Assembly (NCBI RefSeq): GCF_902635505.1
Contig: NC_045427.1
Coordinates: 55,826,539-55,890,538 of the forward strand
From: Sarcophilus harrisii
Lineage: Eukaryota > Chordata > Mammalia > Dasyuromorphia > Dasyuridae
Direction: 5' to 3'
Length of the DNA stretch: 64,000 nt
Shown here: positions 34,831 through 48,320 of the stretch, in pieces
How the letters are laid out: each line of letters opens with the position of its first letter
How positions within the stretch are numbered: the stretch's first letter is position 1
The notes under the pieces: model-generated
What the model was told of the DNA's origin: nothing
Databases searched by the model: none
What the model saw: only the letters and a program-made list of their open reading frames with translations
Position numbers and translations under genes: made by a program

Positions 34831-35260
34831 GACTAGAACCCGCCTCTAATCTTTGGGTCTTTGGAGGCAAAACATTGCAAGCTAGAGATAAGAAAGGACA
34901 GAGTAATTTAGTTTCAGGTGGAATCCCTCCCAATAGGAGGACTTCATGTTGGACCAAAGGCAACTCTTATATATCAACAAATAGGCTGGATTATGACATA
35001 ATTTTTAGGTCTTGCATTTTTTGTGAGAATAGTATTGTCTCAAGTCTTTGGGGGTCACAGTCACTTTTCAAGGCACAGAATCAGTTCTATGACAGAAACA
35101 AGTGTAGTACCTGTCAGTGGCAAAGAACAGAGCTTGTTAATATGTGATGGATAGCCCTGGGTAATAAGGGGAGTTAAATATCTCAGTGAATACGTGGTGC
35201 TAGTCCAAACAATATACTTTGTTAGAGGTGATACATTCCTGAGTGCAAAGAATTGGTTTT
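34831..35260. other. Unassigned sequence
   Basis: A 108-codon open frame (34821-35147, plus) has no recognisable similarity. No repeat identified. Confidence 0.35.
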
Positions 35261-35261
35261 T

Positions 35262-35545
35262 GTTTGTTTTTATTAAAGCTTTTTATTTTCAAAACATGCA
35301 TGGATAATTTTTCAGCACTGACCCTTGCAAAACCTTGTGTTCCAAATTCATCCCCCTTTCCTCCCTCCCTTAGATAGTAAGTAATCCAATATATGTTAAA
35401 TCCAACATATGTATACATATTTATACAATTATTATGCTGCACAGGAAAAATCAGATCAAAAAGGAAAAAAAAGAGATAAAACAAAATGTAAGCAAACAAA
35501 AGCAAAAAGAGTGGAAATGCTATGTTGTGATCCATACTCTTCACA
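35262..35545 (-). mobile_element. L1 3' UTR fragment
   Basis: Antisense: TTATTAAAGCTTTTTATTTT ... GTATACATATTTATACAATT. Confidence 0.85.
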
Positions 35546-35634
35546 AAGAATTATGTCAAGCTCAGGAAACAGCCAGCTTGGGCTTTACTCTGGGAAACAG
35601 GAGATCTCTAAAATACTTTGACAGCCTTTTCTGA

Positions 35635-35945
35635 TCCTTCCAACTGCTAGTACCTCCTCCCCAACCACCTTGTATTTAATTGCATTTATTTTCTCTATAT
35701 TTACACTGCATATATATGTATGAATATACACAAATATATTCATATACATATACATATATAGGTATAGATATAGATTATATTTATATACTTACATATACAC
35801 ATAATATAGATGCATATATATTATATCTATATACTTAGAATGTTAGCTTCTTGAGAGTAGAGATGATTTTATTCTTTATGTATGTATTCCAAGCACCTAG
35901 TGCAAACCTGACATAATACTTAATAAATGCTTAGTAACTGATTAT
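35635..35945 (+). mobile_element. L2 3' end containing (ATATAC)n expansion
   Basis: L2 end (AATGTTAGCTTCTTGAGAGT, ATACTTAATAAATGCTTAGT) with a degenerate AT/ATAC simple repeat at about 35698-35840. Confidence 0.7.
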
Positions 35946-35999
35946 CTCTCCTCAGCCACTAACAGTTGTCTTCTCCCTCAAAATTATTTTCCATTCACT

Positions 36000-36600
36000 T
36001 TTCATACATTGCACACACATCCATAGAATGTGGAATTTTTCCTATTTGTACTTTCCATGGTCAAACAAAATAAGTCGTGTTTCTCCTTCACATGACAGCC
36101 CTTCAGATTCTTGAAGAAATCTAATATATGTACCTCCATGAGTATTTTCTTCTCTAAGCTAAATGCCTCTAATCCTTTCAACCCATTGATTCTAAAAATG
36201 TAGTCTGGAGATCCTTGAGAGATACCCAAGAGCCCTTCAGGGGGTCTGCTAGGTCAAAACTATTTTCTTAATAACTAAGATGTCTTAATTTAAAATACAG
36301 TAAATACCAATAGACATAGCCTGCATACACAAAAGCTTTTGGGGGCAGGGTTTTACATAATTTTTAAGAGTATAAAGGGGTCATCAGACCAAAATGTTTA
36401 AGAACTACTGCTTTAGCCAATCTTTATGTAACATGATTTTTCTCAGAATATTCTCCAGATTATGAACATCTTGCTTAAACTTGCAGTTTATACTGAACAC
36501 AATAGATTCCTAATGAGGGCAAAGTACAGAGTGCTCTTGTTTCCTTCGATAGAATGTGTACTGTATTAAGGTAGGCACTGTTTGATTTTTGTCACTGTTA
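36000..36600 (+). mobile_element. CR1/L3 LINE end interrupted by a hAT element
   Basis: CR1-type sequence (CACATGACAGCCCTTCAGAT, TCTCTAAGCTAAATGCC) runs to about 36190. A hAT-like element (about 36190-36415, ending AAAATGTTTAAGAACTACTG) intervenes, and the CR1 sequence resumes (CTTTAGCCAATC). Confidence 0.5.
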
Positions 36601-36834
36601 TTTTACTCTCCCATTCTCAGAAAGGAACAATGACATCAGGAGGAGGGTGTATTGACTTGCAAGTGAATTGGATTTAAGTGAGGCAAGTCTTTAGCCTTAC
36701 TTTCCTCCAGAATCAACAATCATGGGGTCCAATGGCAAGACAACAATTAAGGGGACTATGGATAACCTAGTTTTTGTCTCTGTATTTCCAACAACAGCAA
36801 ACACATACTCAGTGCTTAATAAATGCTTGCTGAT

Positions 36835-37797
36835 TCATTGATCCTTAAAAAACTTTGATTTGATCTTACTATCTCCTTAATCCTATATTTTTTCCTCCCT
36901 TTAACAGTCAAACATCTAGAAAAGATGTCTCCTTTGCTTTGTCTCTGCTTTGTAATTCCTTGCAAACTACTTCCCTTTTGATCACTCAGCTAAAATTGTT
37001 CTCTCCAAAATCATAATTTCTTTATTGCTTAATCTAATGGAATTTCTCAGAACTGTTGGTCATCCTCTTTCTGGATACTTCTTTCTCTTGAGTTTTAGTA
37101 ACATTGCTCTCTCCTGGCTCTCTTTTTGCCTATCTGACAAATCCTTTTTCATCTCTTTTGCAGGATAAGAATTCTTATTCTGTCCCCTATTCCTGGGTGT
37201 ACCTGGGCCCGTTCCTCTCTAACTTCCCTCACTGAAAGTCTGTGAACCCATATTCAATAAACTTTAATCACTCCCTATTGCCTCCAGGATCAAATCCAAA
37301 ATCCTTTATTTGGTGTTCAAGCTCCTTCATAAACTAGTCCCTTGCTACCTTTCCAGTCTTACATCAAATTCAGCCAGTTTGTTCATACCACCTCTTCCTT
37401 CCCATCTCTATATTCCTATCCAGTGATACTGTATAGTCTCCCAAGTAGACACTCCATCTCCTGACTCTAAGGTATGTTACTGGCTCTTTCCCATGCCTGG
37501 AATGCTCTCCCTCCTAATCTGTATCTCTTGGCTTTCTGGATTTCTTTAAGTTTTAGCTAAATTCTCACCTTTGAAAGAAGCCTTTCCTAGTCCTCCTTCA
37601 TCTGAGTGCCATCCCTCTGAGATTATCTCCAACATATCTTTCTATCTGGTCTCTCCTATTTAGACTGTAAGCTTGTCTTTTGTCTTTCTTGATGTCTCCA
37701 GGAATTAGTGTTGTGTCAAAAGGCCCACTATAGCTTTGAAGGAAATTAAGGATGCCAAGAGACAGAGGTGCTTAATAAATACTGTGATTGATTGAGT
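36835..37797 (+). mobile_element. L2 LINE, RT region to 3' end
   Basis: Sense L2 from the RT region (TTGCTCTCTCCTGGCTCTCT) to the 3' end (AGGTGCTTAATAAATACTGT). Many stops. Confidence 0.75.
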
Positions 37798-38015
37798 CTT
37801 GATAATTTCATCAGTTCCTGTAGGTTCTATTATTCAAATGACTCTCAAATCTCATCTTCCTCCTGAGCACTAATTCTATAACTATAACTTCTTGTTGGAT
37901 TTTTGTGGGGTATCCAATAGGCATTTCAAATTCAACATCTCCCTCCAAAAATCAAGCTCATTTTTTACCCCTTTCTTTAACTTCCTTATTTCTATTGAGT
38001 TACTACTATTCTTCC

Positions 38016-39119
38016 ATTTTTTCTCAATAGTGTTTTATTTTTCCAAATATATGTAAAGATAGTTTTCATCATTCATTTTTGTACGAGTTTGAGTTTCAAA
38101 TTTTTCTCCCTCTCTCCCTTACCTCTCCCTTTCCCAAGGCTGCAAGAAATCCAATATAGATTAAATATATGCAACCCTTTTAAACACATTTCCATGTTTG
38201 TCATGTTGTACAAGAAAAATCAGACCAAAAGAGAAAAAGCCCATGAGAAAGAAAAATCAAACAAAATAAAACAAAAAAGGAGGAAAAACTGTTTTGATCC
38301 ACATTGAGTCTCCATAGTTCTCTCTCTGGATGCAGATATCATTTTCCATCATAGGTCTATTGGAATTGTCTTATATTACCACATTGTTGAGAAGAGCTCA
38401 CTGCTATTCTTCTATTCACTTATATTTACAACCTAGAAGTTACCCTCTGCTTAAAAAAATTAAATTTATTTCACTTAGAAAAAAAATCTGTTTTCTTTCC
38501 CTTATACCTCTTTTTTCTATCCTTGTCCTTCCATCACTGTTGCAGGGTAGGGTGGGGAGAAGTCCTTGCAACAAATATGCATAGTTAAGCAAAACAAATT
38601 TGTCCATGAAAGAAAAATTGCTTCACTTCTGTTGGAAGGTGGGTAGCATACTTCATCGTTGGTCCTCTGGAATTGCAGTTGGTCATTTTGTTGATCAGAG
38701 TTCTTAAATCTTTCAAAATTGTCTTTATAATGTCATTATATAAATTGTTCTCCTGCTTCTATTCACTTTATTCTATATCACTTCATATAAGTCTTCCTAG
38801 GTTCTTCTGAAACCATCTCTTTCATCATTTCTTATAGCATAATAGTATTCCATTAGATTCACATACATCCATTTGTTCCACCATTCCCCAGATAATGAAT
38901 ACTTCCTAATTCTTTGCTTCCACAAAGAGTTGCTATAAATATTTTTGTATGTATGAGTTCTTTTCTTTTTTCTTTGATATCTTTGGGGTGTAGTTATTGT
39001 AATGGTACCATGCTGGGAGGTTGAAAGTTATATACAGCATAGTAGCTTTTTGGATATAGTTCCAAATTTCCTTCCAGAATTATAGTAAAAACTCCCTGTT
39101 TTCATCAACAGTGAATTAA
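38016..39119 (-). mobile_element. Old L1 3' portion inside L2
   Basis: Antisense L1: GTGTTTTATTTTTCCAAATA at the left; ATAGCATAATAGTATTCCAT, the ORF2 end, in the middle; and TTGGATATAGTTCCAAATTT to the right. Confidence 0.75.
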
Positions 39120-39184
39120 TGTCATCTTCAGCTCTTCTCTATTACTACCTTCCCATATTCAATCAGTTCCCCAATCTTTTATTT

Positions 39185-39345
39185 TTTCTTTTTCTTTTTT
39201 TTTTTTTTTTTTTTTTTTTACCCTGATGCTATTGGGGTTAAGTGACTTGTCCAGAGTCATAAACTATTAAGTGTTAAGTATCTGACGTCAAATTTGACTC
39301 AGGTCCTCTATGCTCTATTCACTGCTCCATCTAGCTGCTTCTCCC
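39185..39345 (-). repeat. WSINE1-like SINE
   Basis: T-rich tail, then GGGGTTAAGTGACTTGTCCA and the head TCCATCTAGCTGCTT. Confidence 0.8.
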
Positions 39346-40064
39346 AAACCTTTTCAGTTCTATCTCCATAATACTTCACATCTGTTCCCTTTCTCTATTT
39401 GCATATCTACTACTCTAATTTAGGTCTTCAACACTTCTTGCTTGGGATATTTCAGTGGCTTCCTGATGGGTATTTCTCCCCCAATCTTACCTCCACACAG
39501 TTACCAAATTCAAATTTCTAAAACACAAATTTGACCTTGTTTCCCTCCCTAAGGGACTTCAGTACCTCCTTAATGCCTTCAGGATAAAATATAAACTTCT
39601 CACTTTAGTAATTAGAGCCCTTTATAATGTTCCAGCCTGTCTCCTTCTTCTGGGCTTTTGTCTGGGATACCTCTTGTGCCCTTTGTTATTCTTCTTTAGC
39701 TCTCACTCTTTAGAAGTGAGCCCTTAGAAGCCTTTACTTCAACTCCCATCCCCAACATTCACCCCTGCTTTGGAGATAGATTGTACTTAACTGTGAAAAT
39801 GCTTCCTAGAATATAAATTGCTTGAAGACAGAAAATTTCCCAGTTTCTTAATTTGTATCTCTGGCTCCTGGTTCAGGTTCTAGAACATACTAGGCACTTA
39901 TTGATCAATTGATATGCCTATCCTAAAACATGCTGTTGTGAGGACCAAATGAAATATTGTAATCAATGGGCTTTGTAAATCTTAAAATGATTCATCAATG
40001 TCAGGTATTAGTAAAAGGCATTTTATATGGCTAAAAATCTTTTTTTTTAAGCTTTACAATCCTT

Positions 40065-40800
40065 AGCAATAAATTTTTAAAAAGCTTTTTATTTTCAAAA
40101 CATATGCATAGATAATTTTCAGCATTCACCCTTGTCAAACCTTGTGTTCCATTTTTTTTTCTCCCTCCCTTCTTCACCTCCTCCCTAGATGGCAAGTAAT
40201 CCAATATATGTTAAACATGTACAATTCTACCATACATATTTCCAAAATTATCATGCTGCACAAAAAAAATCAGATCAAAAAGAAAAAAAGTGAGAAAGAA
40301 AACAAAATGCAAGCAAACAACAATAACAAAAGTGAAAATACTATGTTGTGATTCACCCTCAGTCCCCACAGTCCTCTCTCTGGGTACGGATGGCTCTCTT
40401 CATCACAAGTCCATTGCAACTGGCCTGAATCACCTCAATGTGAAGAGAGCCGCGTCCTTCAGAACTGATCATTGTATAGTCTTATTGTTGCCATGTATAA
40501 TGATCTCCTGGTTCTGCTCATTTCACTCAACATCAGTTCATGTTAAGTCTCTCCAAGCCTTTCTGAAATCATCCTGCTGATCATTTCTTATAGAATAATA
40601 ATATTCCATTACATTTTTTCATATACCATAACTTGTTCAGCCATTCTCCAACTGATGGGCATCCACTCAGTTTCCAGTTCCTTGCCACTACAAAAAGGAG
40701 CTGCCACAAACATTTTTGCACATGTGGGTCCTTCTCCCTTTTTCATGATCTCTTTGGGATACAGGCCCAGTAGAGATCAAAGGATATGCAGAGTTTGATA
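40065..40800 (-). mobile_element. L1 3' UTR and ORF2 end
   Basis: Antisense copy: AAAAGCTTTTTATTTTCAAA through CAACTGATGGGCATCCACTC to TCTTTGGGATACAGGCCCAG. Confidence 0.88.
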
Positions 40801-40937
40801 AGGATTAAAAATCTTTTGTGAGCCACATAAACCTCCTAAACTACATGTGATATGCCTGGACTGTATAGCTTTTGTTTGTTCCAAAACGTTATTCATACAT
40901 TCCCTGATTTTAGCCTCAACTTCTTGGTAACATATAA

Positions 40938-41126
40938 TAGGGCTTCTTAAGCTTTTTCACTTCTGACCCTTTTTTTTACCTGAGAAATTTTTATATGACC
41001 CTGGGTATATAGATATATAAGATAAGTATACAAATTAAACATTTACTGAAAATAAATCATAATTTAGCAATCCCCACATTCAGTCATGGCTCATATAAGA
41101 TCACAAACTGCAACTTAAGAAGCTGA
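40938..41126 (+). mobile_element. Short hAT-type DNA transposon, family A copy 2
   Basis: TAGGGCTTCTTAAGCTTTTT ... CAACTTAAGAAGCT, with internal GACCCTGGGTATATAGATAT. Same family, length and orientation as 4388-4574. Confidence 0.7.
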
Positions 41127-41317
41127 GAGATAGATATATAGATATTTTAAAATGCATTTTACAAAGGAAACGGAATAGTAGAGCCAGATTTTCTATTTCA
41201 CATGCCAGAGCTTTTTTTTTAATTAGTTCAAAATTTAAACATCAGAAAAGGAGCATTTTATATATATAAAGAGGATTCCAGATGAAACCAAATCTCCATT
41301 TCTACTGTTTGCTTTTT

Positions 41318-43500
41318 AATTTTTTTATTAAAGTTTTTTTATCTTTCAAAACATGTGTGTGGACAATTCTTCAACATTAGCCCTTGCAAATCCTTGTGTT
41401 CCAATTTTCCTCCTTTTCCCCACACCCTCCCCTAGATGGCAAGTAGTCCAATATATATTAAACATGGTAGAAATATATGTTAAATCTAATATACGGATAT
41501 ATATTTGTACAATTATTGTGCCACACAAGAAAAATCCAATCAAGCAAGTTTTTAAAAAAAGGAGAAGCAAAATGAAATGCAAACAAACAGCAACAAAAAG
41601 AGTGAAAATACTATGCTGTGATCCACACTCAGTTCCCACAGTCCTCTCTCTGGGTGTAGATGGCTCTCTTCATCACAAGATCATTGGAACAGGCCTGAAT
41701 CATCTCATTGTTGAAAAGAGCCATGTCTATGGACCCATACTTAATACTGTATACCAAGATAAGATCAAAATGGGTCCATGATTTAGGCATAAAGAACGAG
41801 ATTATAAATAAATTAGAGGAACATAGGATAGTTTATCTCTCAGATCTGTGGAGGAGGAAAAATTTGTGACCAAAGATGAACTAGAGACCATTATTGATCA
41901 CAAAATAGAAAATTTTGATTACATCAAATTAAAAAGCCTTTGTACAAACAAAACTAATACAAACAAGATTAGAAGGGAAGCAACAAACTGAGAAAACATC
42001 TTCATAGTTAAAGGTTCTGATAAAGGCCTCATTTTCAAAATAGATAGAGAATTGACTCTAATTTATAAGAAATCAAGCCATTCTCCAACTGATAAATGGT
42101 CAAAGGATATGAACAGACAATTTTCAGATGATGAAATTGAAACTATTACCATTCATATGAAAGAGTGTTCCAAATCACTATTGATCAGAGAAATGCAAAT
42201 TAAGACAAATCTGAGATACCACTACACACCTCTCAGATTGGCTAAGATGACAGGAAAAAATAATGACGAATGTTGGAGGGGATGCAGGAAAATTGGGACA
42301 TTGATGCATTGTTGGTTGAGTTGTGAATCCAATCATTCTGGAGAGCCATCTGGAATTATGCCCAAAAAGTTATCAAACTGTGCATACCCTTTGACCTAGC
42401 AGTGCTACTACTGGGCTTATACCCCAAGGAGAAACTAAAGAAGGGAAAGGGACCTGCATGTGCCAAAATGTTTGTGGCAGTCCTGTTTGTAGTGGCTAGA
42501 AACTGGAAAATGAATGCATGCCCATCAATTGGAGAATGGTTGGGTAAATTGTGATATATGAATGTTATGGAATATTATTGTTTTGTAAGAAATGACTAGC
42601 AGGATGAATACAGAGAAGCTTGGAGAGAATTACATGAACTGATGCTGAGTGAAATGAGCAGAACCAGGAGATCATTATATACCTCACCAATGATATTGTA
42701 TGAGTATGTATTCTGATGGAAGTGGATTTCTTCGACAAAGAGAAGATCTAACTCAGTTTCAATTGATCAATGATGGAAAGAATCAGCTACACCCCGAGAA
42801 AGAACACTGGGAAATGAATGTAACTGCTTGCATTTTTGTTTTTCTTCCTGAGTTATTTCTACCTTCTGAATCCAATTCTCCCTGTGCAACAAGAGAACTG
42901 TTTGGTTCTGCACACATATATTGTATCTAGGATATACTGTGACATATTTAACATATATAGGACTGCTTGCCATCTAGGGGAGGCGGGGAGGGAGAGAGGG
43001 GAAAAATCGGAACAGAAGTGAGTGCAAGGGATAATGTTGTAAAAAATTACCCTGGCATGGGTTCTGTCAATAAAAAGTTATTATAATAAATAAAAAAAGA
43101 GCCATGTCTATCAGAATTGATCATTGTATAATCTTGTTATTGCCGAGTATAATGATGTCCTGGTTCTGCTCATTTCACTCAGCATCAGTTCAAGTAAGTC
43201 TCTCCACAACTCCCTGAAATCATCCTGTTGTTCCTTATAGAATAATAATATTCCATAACATTAATTTAGCCATTATCCAACTGATGAGCATCTACTTAAT
43301 TTCCAGTCTCTTGCCACTATAAAAAGGGCTATCACAAAAATTTTTGCACATGTGGGTCCCTTTCCCTCCTTTATGATCTTTTTGGGACACAGACTCAGTA
43401 GAGACACTGCTGGATCAAAGTGAACACGCAATTTGATAGCCCTTTGGGCATAGTTCCAAATTGAACCCATATGTTTTAATCTAAAAACTGGATCCATCCT
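41318..43500 (-). mobile_element. Older antisense L1 split by a younger L1
   Basis: Antisense L1 3' end at 41318-41730 continues at 43095-43500. The younger sense L1 at 41731-43094 separates the parts. Confidence 0.88.
41731..43094 (+). mobile_element. 5'-truncated L1, 1.36 kb, nested
   Basis: Sense L1 from GGACCCATACTTAATACTGT (ORF2 C-terminus) through KWSKDMNRQFSDDEIETITI and NDECWRGC to a complete 3' UTR and A-rich tail. It is flanked by a perfect 17-bp target duplication AAAAGAGCCATGTCTAT at 41714-41730 and 43095-43111. The best preserved L1 in the window, but truncated and with stops. Confidence 0.95.
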
Positions 43501-43504
43501 GATC

Positions 43505-44870
43505 AATCATCATTGTTTCCATGTTCCTTTAGTTGTTTGCCAATACTTGGAGGGGGTGAGATACATTTTTTTTCTGATTTCAGGGAATTATATTTATTCA
43601 CTCTTCCCTTCCCAACTTGGAAAATCCCTAATCTTTTAGATTAGAAATCAGAAAACCTAATGCTATATTGTTTTTTTTAACTAATTGTCCTTATCTAATT
43701 GTTTTTAATGTATGAGAGTCAGCTTCCTTCTGTATTGAGGTCCAAGTCTAAACAGAAGAGGTCTGGTCCCAGTTTGTTGGGCTGACATGTATTGTTTAAT
43801 AATACATTCATATGCTCAGAAGATCAAACCTTTCCTCAGCCATTTTATCTCCCTTGTAACACAAGAAGAGACTCTAGAGATAGTTTTTCCTGCTTCCCTG
43901 AAAGCCACATCCAGACAGACCTACGTGGGCAAACACTTCACTTTTCCATCACATCTATATCAGGAGGTGGAGAACCTCCTTCCTCATTGGTCCTCTGGAG
44001 ACCTGCTCAGTCATTACATTATCAGAATCCATTCTATCTCCAGTGAGAGAAAGGAAGGGAGAGTTCCAAGCCAATAACAGCACTTTATGAAAGGGACCTC
44101 TCTCCCTCTAATGAAATGGACCTCAGATTTTCCTCACAATGTGAGATGTCATCTTCTCTCCAGGTCCTTAATGCTCTATCAGGTGATATCTGCCATTCAG
44201 AAAAGGCAAGGTAAAATACAAAATCTCATTGGTTGATAGATCTCATTCTTGACCTTCCAGAAAGGCCAGAAATGATGCATCAGCATGGGGCTACAGGATG
44301 GGCAAGGCAGGGGTTATAGCTGCTTTTTAAGTGATCCTACGCCCCTTCTTATGTTAGGCAAGAGACAGTGGTCCAGAGATACAAAAATAACTTGGGGAAC
44401 TTTCCATAGCACATTAAGACATTTCACCCCATGCTGAGCTTTGTCACAGTGACTGGGCAAAAGAGTCCAGAGTATTCCCACCCACATTGGGGCAAGGATT
44501 CTCCAGTCAGCTTTCTTGTGGTTAGCCAAGTAAACTTTATGACAGATTATTGAATAATGGACTGAATTTATAGCTTAAATTTATAGTTTATAGTATAGAA
44601 TTTATAGTTTAAAATTGGAGGCCTATTATAAAAAAGAATCTATCTTATCTAATTATTTCTCTATATATGTAAAATATGTATTAATATGTATTATATATAC
44701 AATAATATTAATATAGCATAGGAATTGTGCTAATATTAGTCAATTAAACTGACAAATATATATTGCTACTTCTATTGAATCACACTGAACTGATTAATAC
44801 TGATTGGAATAAAATTGGGGCCTAAATAAAATCATCTGTCTCAATTCTTAAGTTTTTCTTTACAATAGTG
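43505..44870. other. Unassigned sequence between DDX28 and DPEP2NB
   Basis: No gene or repeat recognised. Open frames of up to 96 codons show no similarity. Confidence 0.35.
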
Positions 44871-44874
44871 TTCC

Positions 44875-45010
44875 TTTTTTAAATTTTTATTTTAGTGTTG
44901 TTGTTCTTGTATAAATTGTTCTCCTGATTCTGCTTGCTTCACTTTGCATCAATCTATTCCACTCATGATTCTCTGAAATTATCTCTTTTAGTATTTAGAG
45001 ATAAAGTGTT
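44875..45010 (-). mobile_element. Small L1 fragment
   Basis: TATAAATTGTTCTCCTGATT then CTGCTTGCTTCACTTTGCAT, an antisense L1 piece. Confidence 0.6.
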
Positions 45011-46085
45011 AAGAATCTGAGTCACTGGGATTCTGATTTCCTTCTCAGAAGTTTTCTAATCACTCTGGAGCTTTCTGCCTAGGGACACAGAGATGGTTAC
45101 ATGCATTCTATCTCTGGTTGTGCTGGGAGGCCATCCCAACTAGTGCTGCCTTTGGTGATAAAGTTCCTATTCCTGATATCTATAAGCTTCTGGCTAAATT
45201 TTATGTGGTTTTAGAGTGAAGAAAATCACTTTCTGTAATTCCAAGAATTCTGCAATTCTGCAATTCCAGGAAACCCAATAGAATTTCTTGAACATCATTC
45301 AGTCTGGTGGCAACACTGGGCTGCTGGAGCAGGTAGATAGTAGGTGAGTAGCCTGCTTCCCATCAGGCAGCCTTATAAAGCCCTTTTCACTAATGCATCA
45401 TGCCTCATTCTAATTATCCTAATTCACCGATGCCCTTTCTCTTCTGTCACTACTATGTGAATCATAGTGCACATCAATGAATCATGCTAACAGCAAACAC
45501 ACTGTTAGGACCAATAAGGCTTCTATGACTAGACCTGGGGTTTATTTCCCTTCTTGGGACTTGCCTTTGTGATTCTGCTGGAATGAGATGCCCATTTTAT
45601 TAGACTGTAAATGAAGGAATGAAAAAAACAAAAATAAAACCCAGAGTTTGCCCTAATGATGGCTTGAGGTTAATGGTTAATGGCCAATGGTTAACATTTT
45701 TATATTCATTTAAAATCTATAAAACCCTTTAGAGGAAAAGGAAGCTTATTTAAATAACTAGTTTGGAGTCCTACACTTAGTGTCTGAGGGGAGATTTGAA
45801 CTCCAGTCTGGATACCAAAAAGCCCAGCACTCTTGTCTGTAATTAGCTGACTAGTGAATTTTAAACACGTGATATATATACTTTTCTCTCTTGCCAAGGG
45901 TGAAAGGTAACGGGAAAAATTCAAGGAGCCGATGTCTCCCTCAGATGACCAAAGTGCCAGCTATGGTGGGACAACTGGGCATTCCAAAGAGTTGGGATGA
46001 TCAAGTTGAAAGTTGTAGAATTTAGAGCTGGAAGGGACTTTAGGCATTTTATACCCGCAGAAATGGAGATCCAGAATGTAAAATC
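45011..46085. other. Mostly unassigned; SINE fragment at right
   Basis: Nothing recognised to about 46010. 46015-46085 is an antisense SINE-type fragment (GAGCTGGAAGGGACTTTAGG). Confidence 0.4.
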
Positions 46086-46259
46086 CCTAAAGGCAGGGAC
46101 TTTAGAGCTGTTGTTTTTTCTCCTTTGAATAATAAATCAGATCTCTCTTATTTAGGGAGATGGGGACTTTGTCTAGGATACCTCCAAAGAAATCCCAGAG
46201 TCTCATGTTCATCTGATCCCTAGGGTACTAGGAGAATATTTGATTTGTCAGACTTCCAA

Positions 46260-47030
46260 CAGTCAACAGACATATTTATTAAACACACACTGTGGTCCTG
46301 GTACTATGCTAAGCACCAAGATATAAGGACAGGCCTTGCCCTCAAGGAACTCACTTTTTAGCGGGAGATTCAAATGTAACTAATGCACATAAAAGATACA
46401 GAATAGATGGGAAGCTATCTTAGAAGAAAGTTACTAGCACTGAGGAAGACTGGAAGAGAAAGGTGGCATGTTAGCTGGATCTTGAAGGAAGGCAGGGAAA
46501 ACTGAGAGTCCAAGGGGAACACCCAGAAAACTTTAGGAAAGGGGAATAACTCATGCTGTGGATGGGGAGATGGTTTGTCATGTGTGAGAAATACCCACAT
46601 GAAATGGAATAAATTAAAAGGTTAGAAAGGTGGGAAGGAACCCGGCCATGAAGGGCTTTAAATAACAAGAGGAAGTGATCTTTTATTCTGGAGTTAACAG
46701 GGAACCAAAGGAGCTTGTTAAGTAAGGGATAATGTGATAGCAGACCTGAGTTTTTAGGAAAGACAGGAGTCCCGGTGTGAGTGAGCCCATTCTAGGGCTA
46801 CGTAAGTAGAAAGAAGGGGACGTATACCAGAGATACTATGAGAGTAGTAATTGAGGATGACAGTGGCATGGCGAGCCAGAGTCACTGGCAGAACGGGTGC
46901 CCTCAGCAGTTAAGGGGAAGCGGCAAAGACTCCAGTTCTCCAAGTGTAGATTTCTTAAAGCTGACCCTGATGTTTGCAGCTAAATTGGAAACTAGAGTTC
47001 AGAGCTTTTCTATGTGCAGGATACTTTAGG
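46260..47030 (-). mobile_element. Antisense L2, long copy
   Basis: GCCTTGCCCTCAAGGAACTC, TAGCTGGATCTTGAAGGAAG, AAGGGCTTTAAATAACAAGA and TTGAGGATGACAGTGGCATG mark L2 ORF and 3' sequence read backwards. Confidence 0.7.
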
Positions 47031-47134
47031 TCTGCATTCACCCAGTCTCGTCTTCCATTAGAGTAAGCTTCCTCAGCATGGGGGAAAGAAAAGATTACTG
47101 CACAGGGCATCGAAAGACCTAGGTTTCATGAGGA

Positions 47135-47760
47135 TAAGAGAGTCCAGAAAAACTGGAAAGATTCATTCAAACTGATGCAAAGTAAAGTGAGCACAGGCAG
47201 GGAAATGTAGTAACAGCAACATTGTGCAACGATCAACTGTGAATGACTTAGTTATTTTTAACAATGCAATGATCCAAGACAATTACAAAAGGCTTATAGT
47301 GGAAAATGCTTTCTGCATCCAGACAAAGAACCGATGGACTCCGAATGCAGATCAAAGCATACTTTTTTCTCTTTTATTTTTTTCCTAGTTTTTTTTTCCT
47401 TTCAAACTGTTTCTTCTTTCACAACTGTGACTAATATGGAAATATATCTTACATGATTACACATATATAACCTATACCAAATTGCTTACCATTTCAGGAA
47501 GAGGGGAGGGGTGGGGAGGGAGAAAAATTTAGAACTCAAAATCTTGTAAAAATGAATGCTAAAAATGTCTTTACATATAATCGGATCATTCACAATTCCA
47601 CCACCAACAGTGTATTAGTAGCCCAGTTTTCCCATATCCTCCTGCAATACTTATCATCTTTTCTAGTCATTTTAGCTAATCTGAGAGGTATGTAGCGGTA
47701 CCTTAGAGTTGTCTTAATTTGCATTTCCCTGATCATAAGTTAAAGCATTTTTTTTCATAT
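47135..47760. mobile_element. Two L1 fragments facing each other
   Basis: 47135-47580 is a sense old L1 3' UTR (AACAATGCAATGATCCAAGA). 47580-47760 is an antisense ORF2 piece (CACCAACAGTGTATTAGTAG). Confidence 0.7.
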
Positions 47761-48049
47761 AACTATAAATGATTTTAATTTATAAGGAAAACTTTAATTC
47801 TTCCTTGAATATTATGAGCTGTGTGGTCATAGATGAATTATTTAACATCTCTGATTAGATGAGAAAGTCCTTAGAAGAACTTTTTTGTTGTTTGTTGTTC
47901 AGACTTCAGAGAGCCCTCTAAATTTACATTTTGAGAAGCATCATTACAAGACTAAGGGCTTTATCTTATGTTTTCTGATTGTGCTTAGTTCAACATATTT
48001 AGATTCTCCCAGTATTAATGCGCTTTCCCTCCTCAAATTATCATTTATG

Positions 48050-48320
48050 AGACCATTAGACTGCAAGCTCCATGAGGGCAGGGACTTTGTTTTGTCTTTC
48101 CATCCTCAGTGCCTAGCATGGTTCTTTGCACACAGTAATACTGAATGTTTCTCAGATTAAAGATTATCTTGCTGGTGCAGTAATGCCCACATAGTAGGTT
48201 TAGGGGTAAATGTTTGCTGTTTTAAAGTAACAGAGTTAGAATTTGAATCCCAGTGCAAAGCCAATGTTCTTTCCCCAGTGTCTTTCCATGCTGTCTCCCA
48301 TTTGTTTAAGACAGCATCTT
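48050..48320. repeat. L2 3' end and SINE fragment
   Basis: L2 end in sense (TTAGACTGCAAGCTCCATGA, AGTGCCTAGCATGG) to 48170; antisense MIR-type piece at 48225-48310. Confidence 0.6.

Larger units (their letters stand above)
37798..39925 (+). mobile_element. Second L2 LINE, interrupted by L1 and SINE
   Basis: L2 sequence at 37798-38015, 39120-39180 and 39346-39925. An antisense L1 fills 38016-39119 and an antisense WSINE1-like SINE with a long T run fills 39185-39345. Confidence 0.65.
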
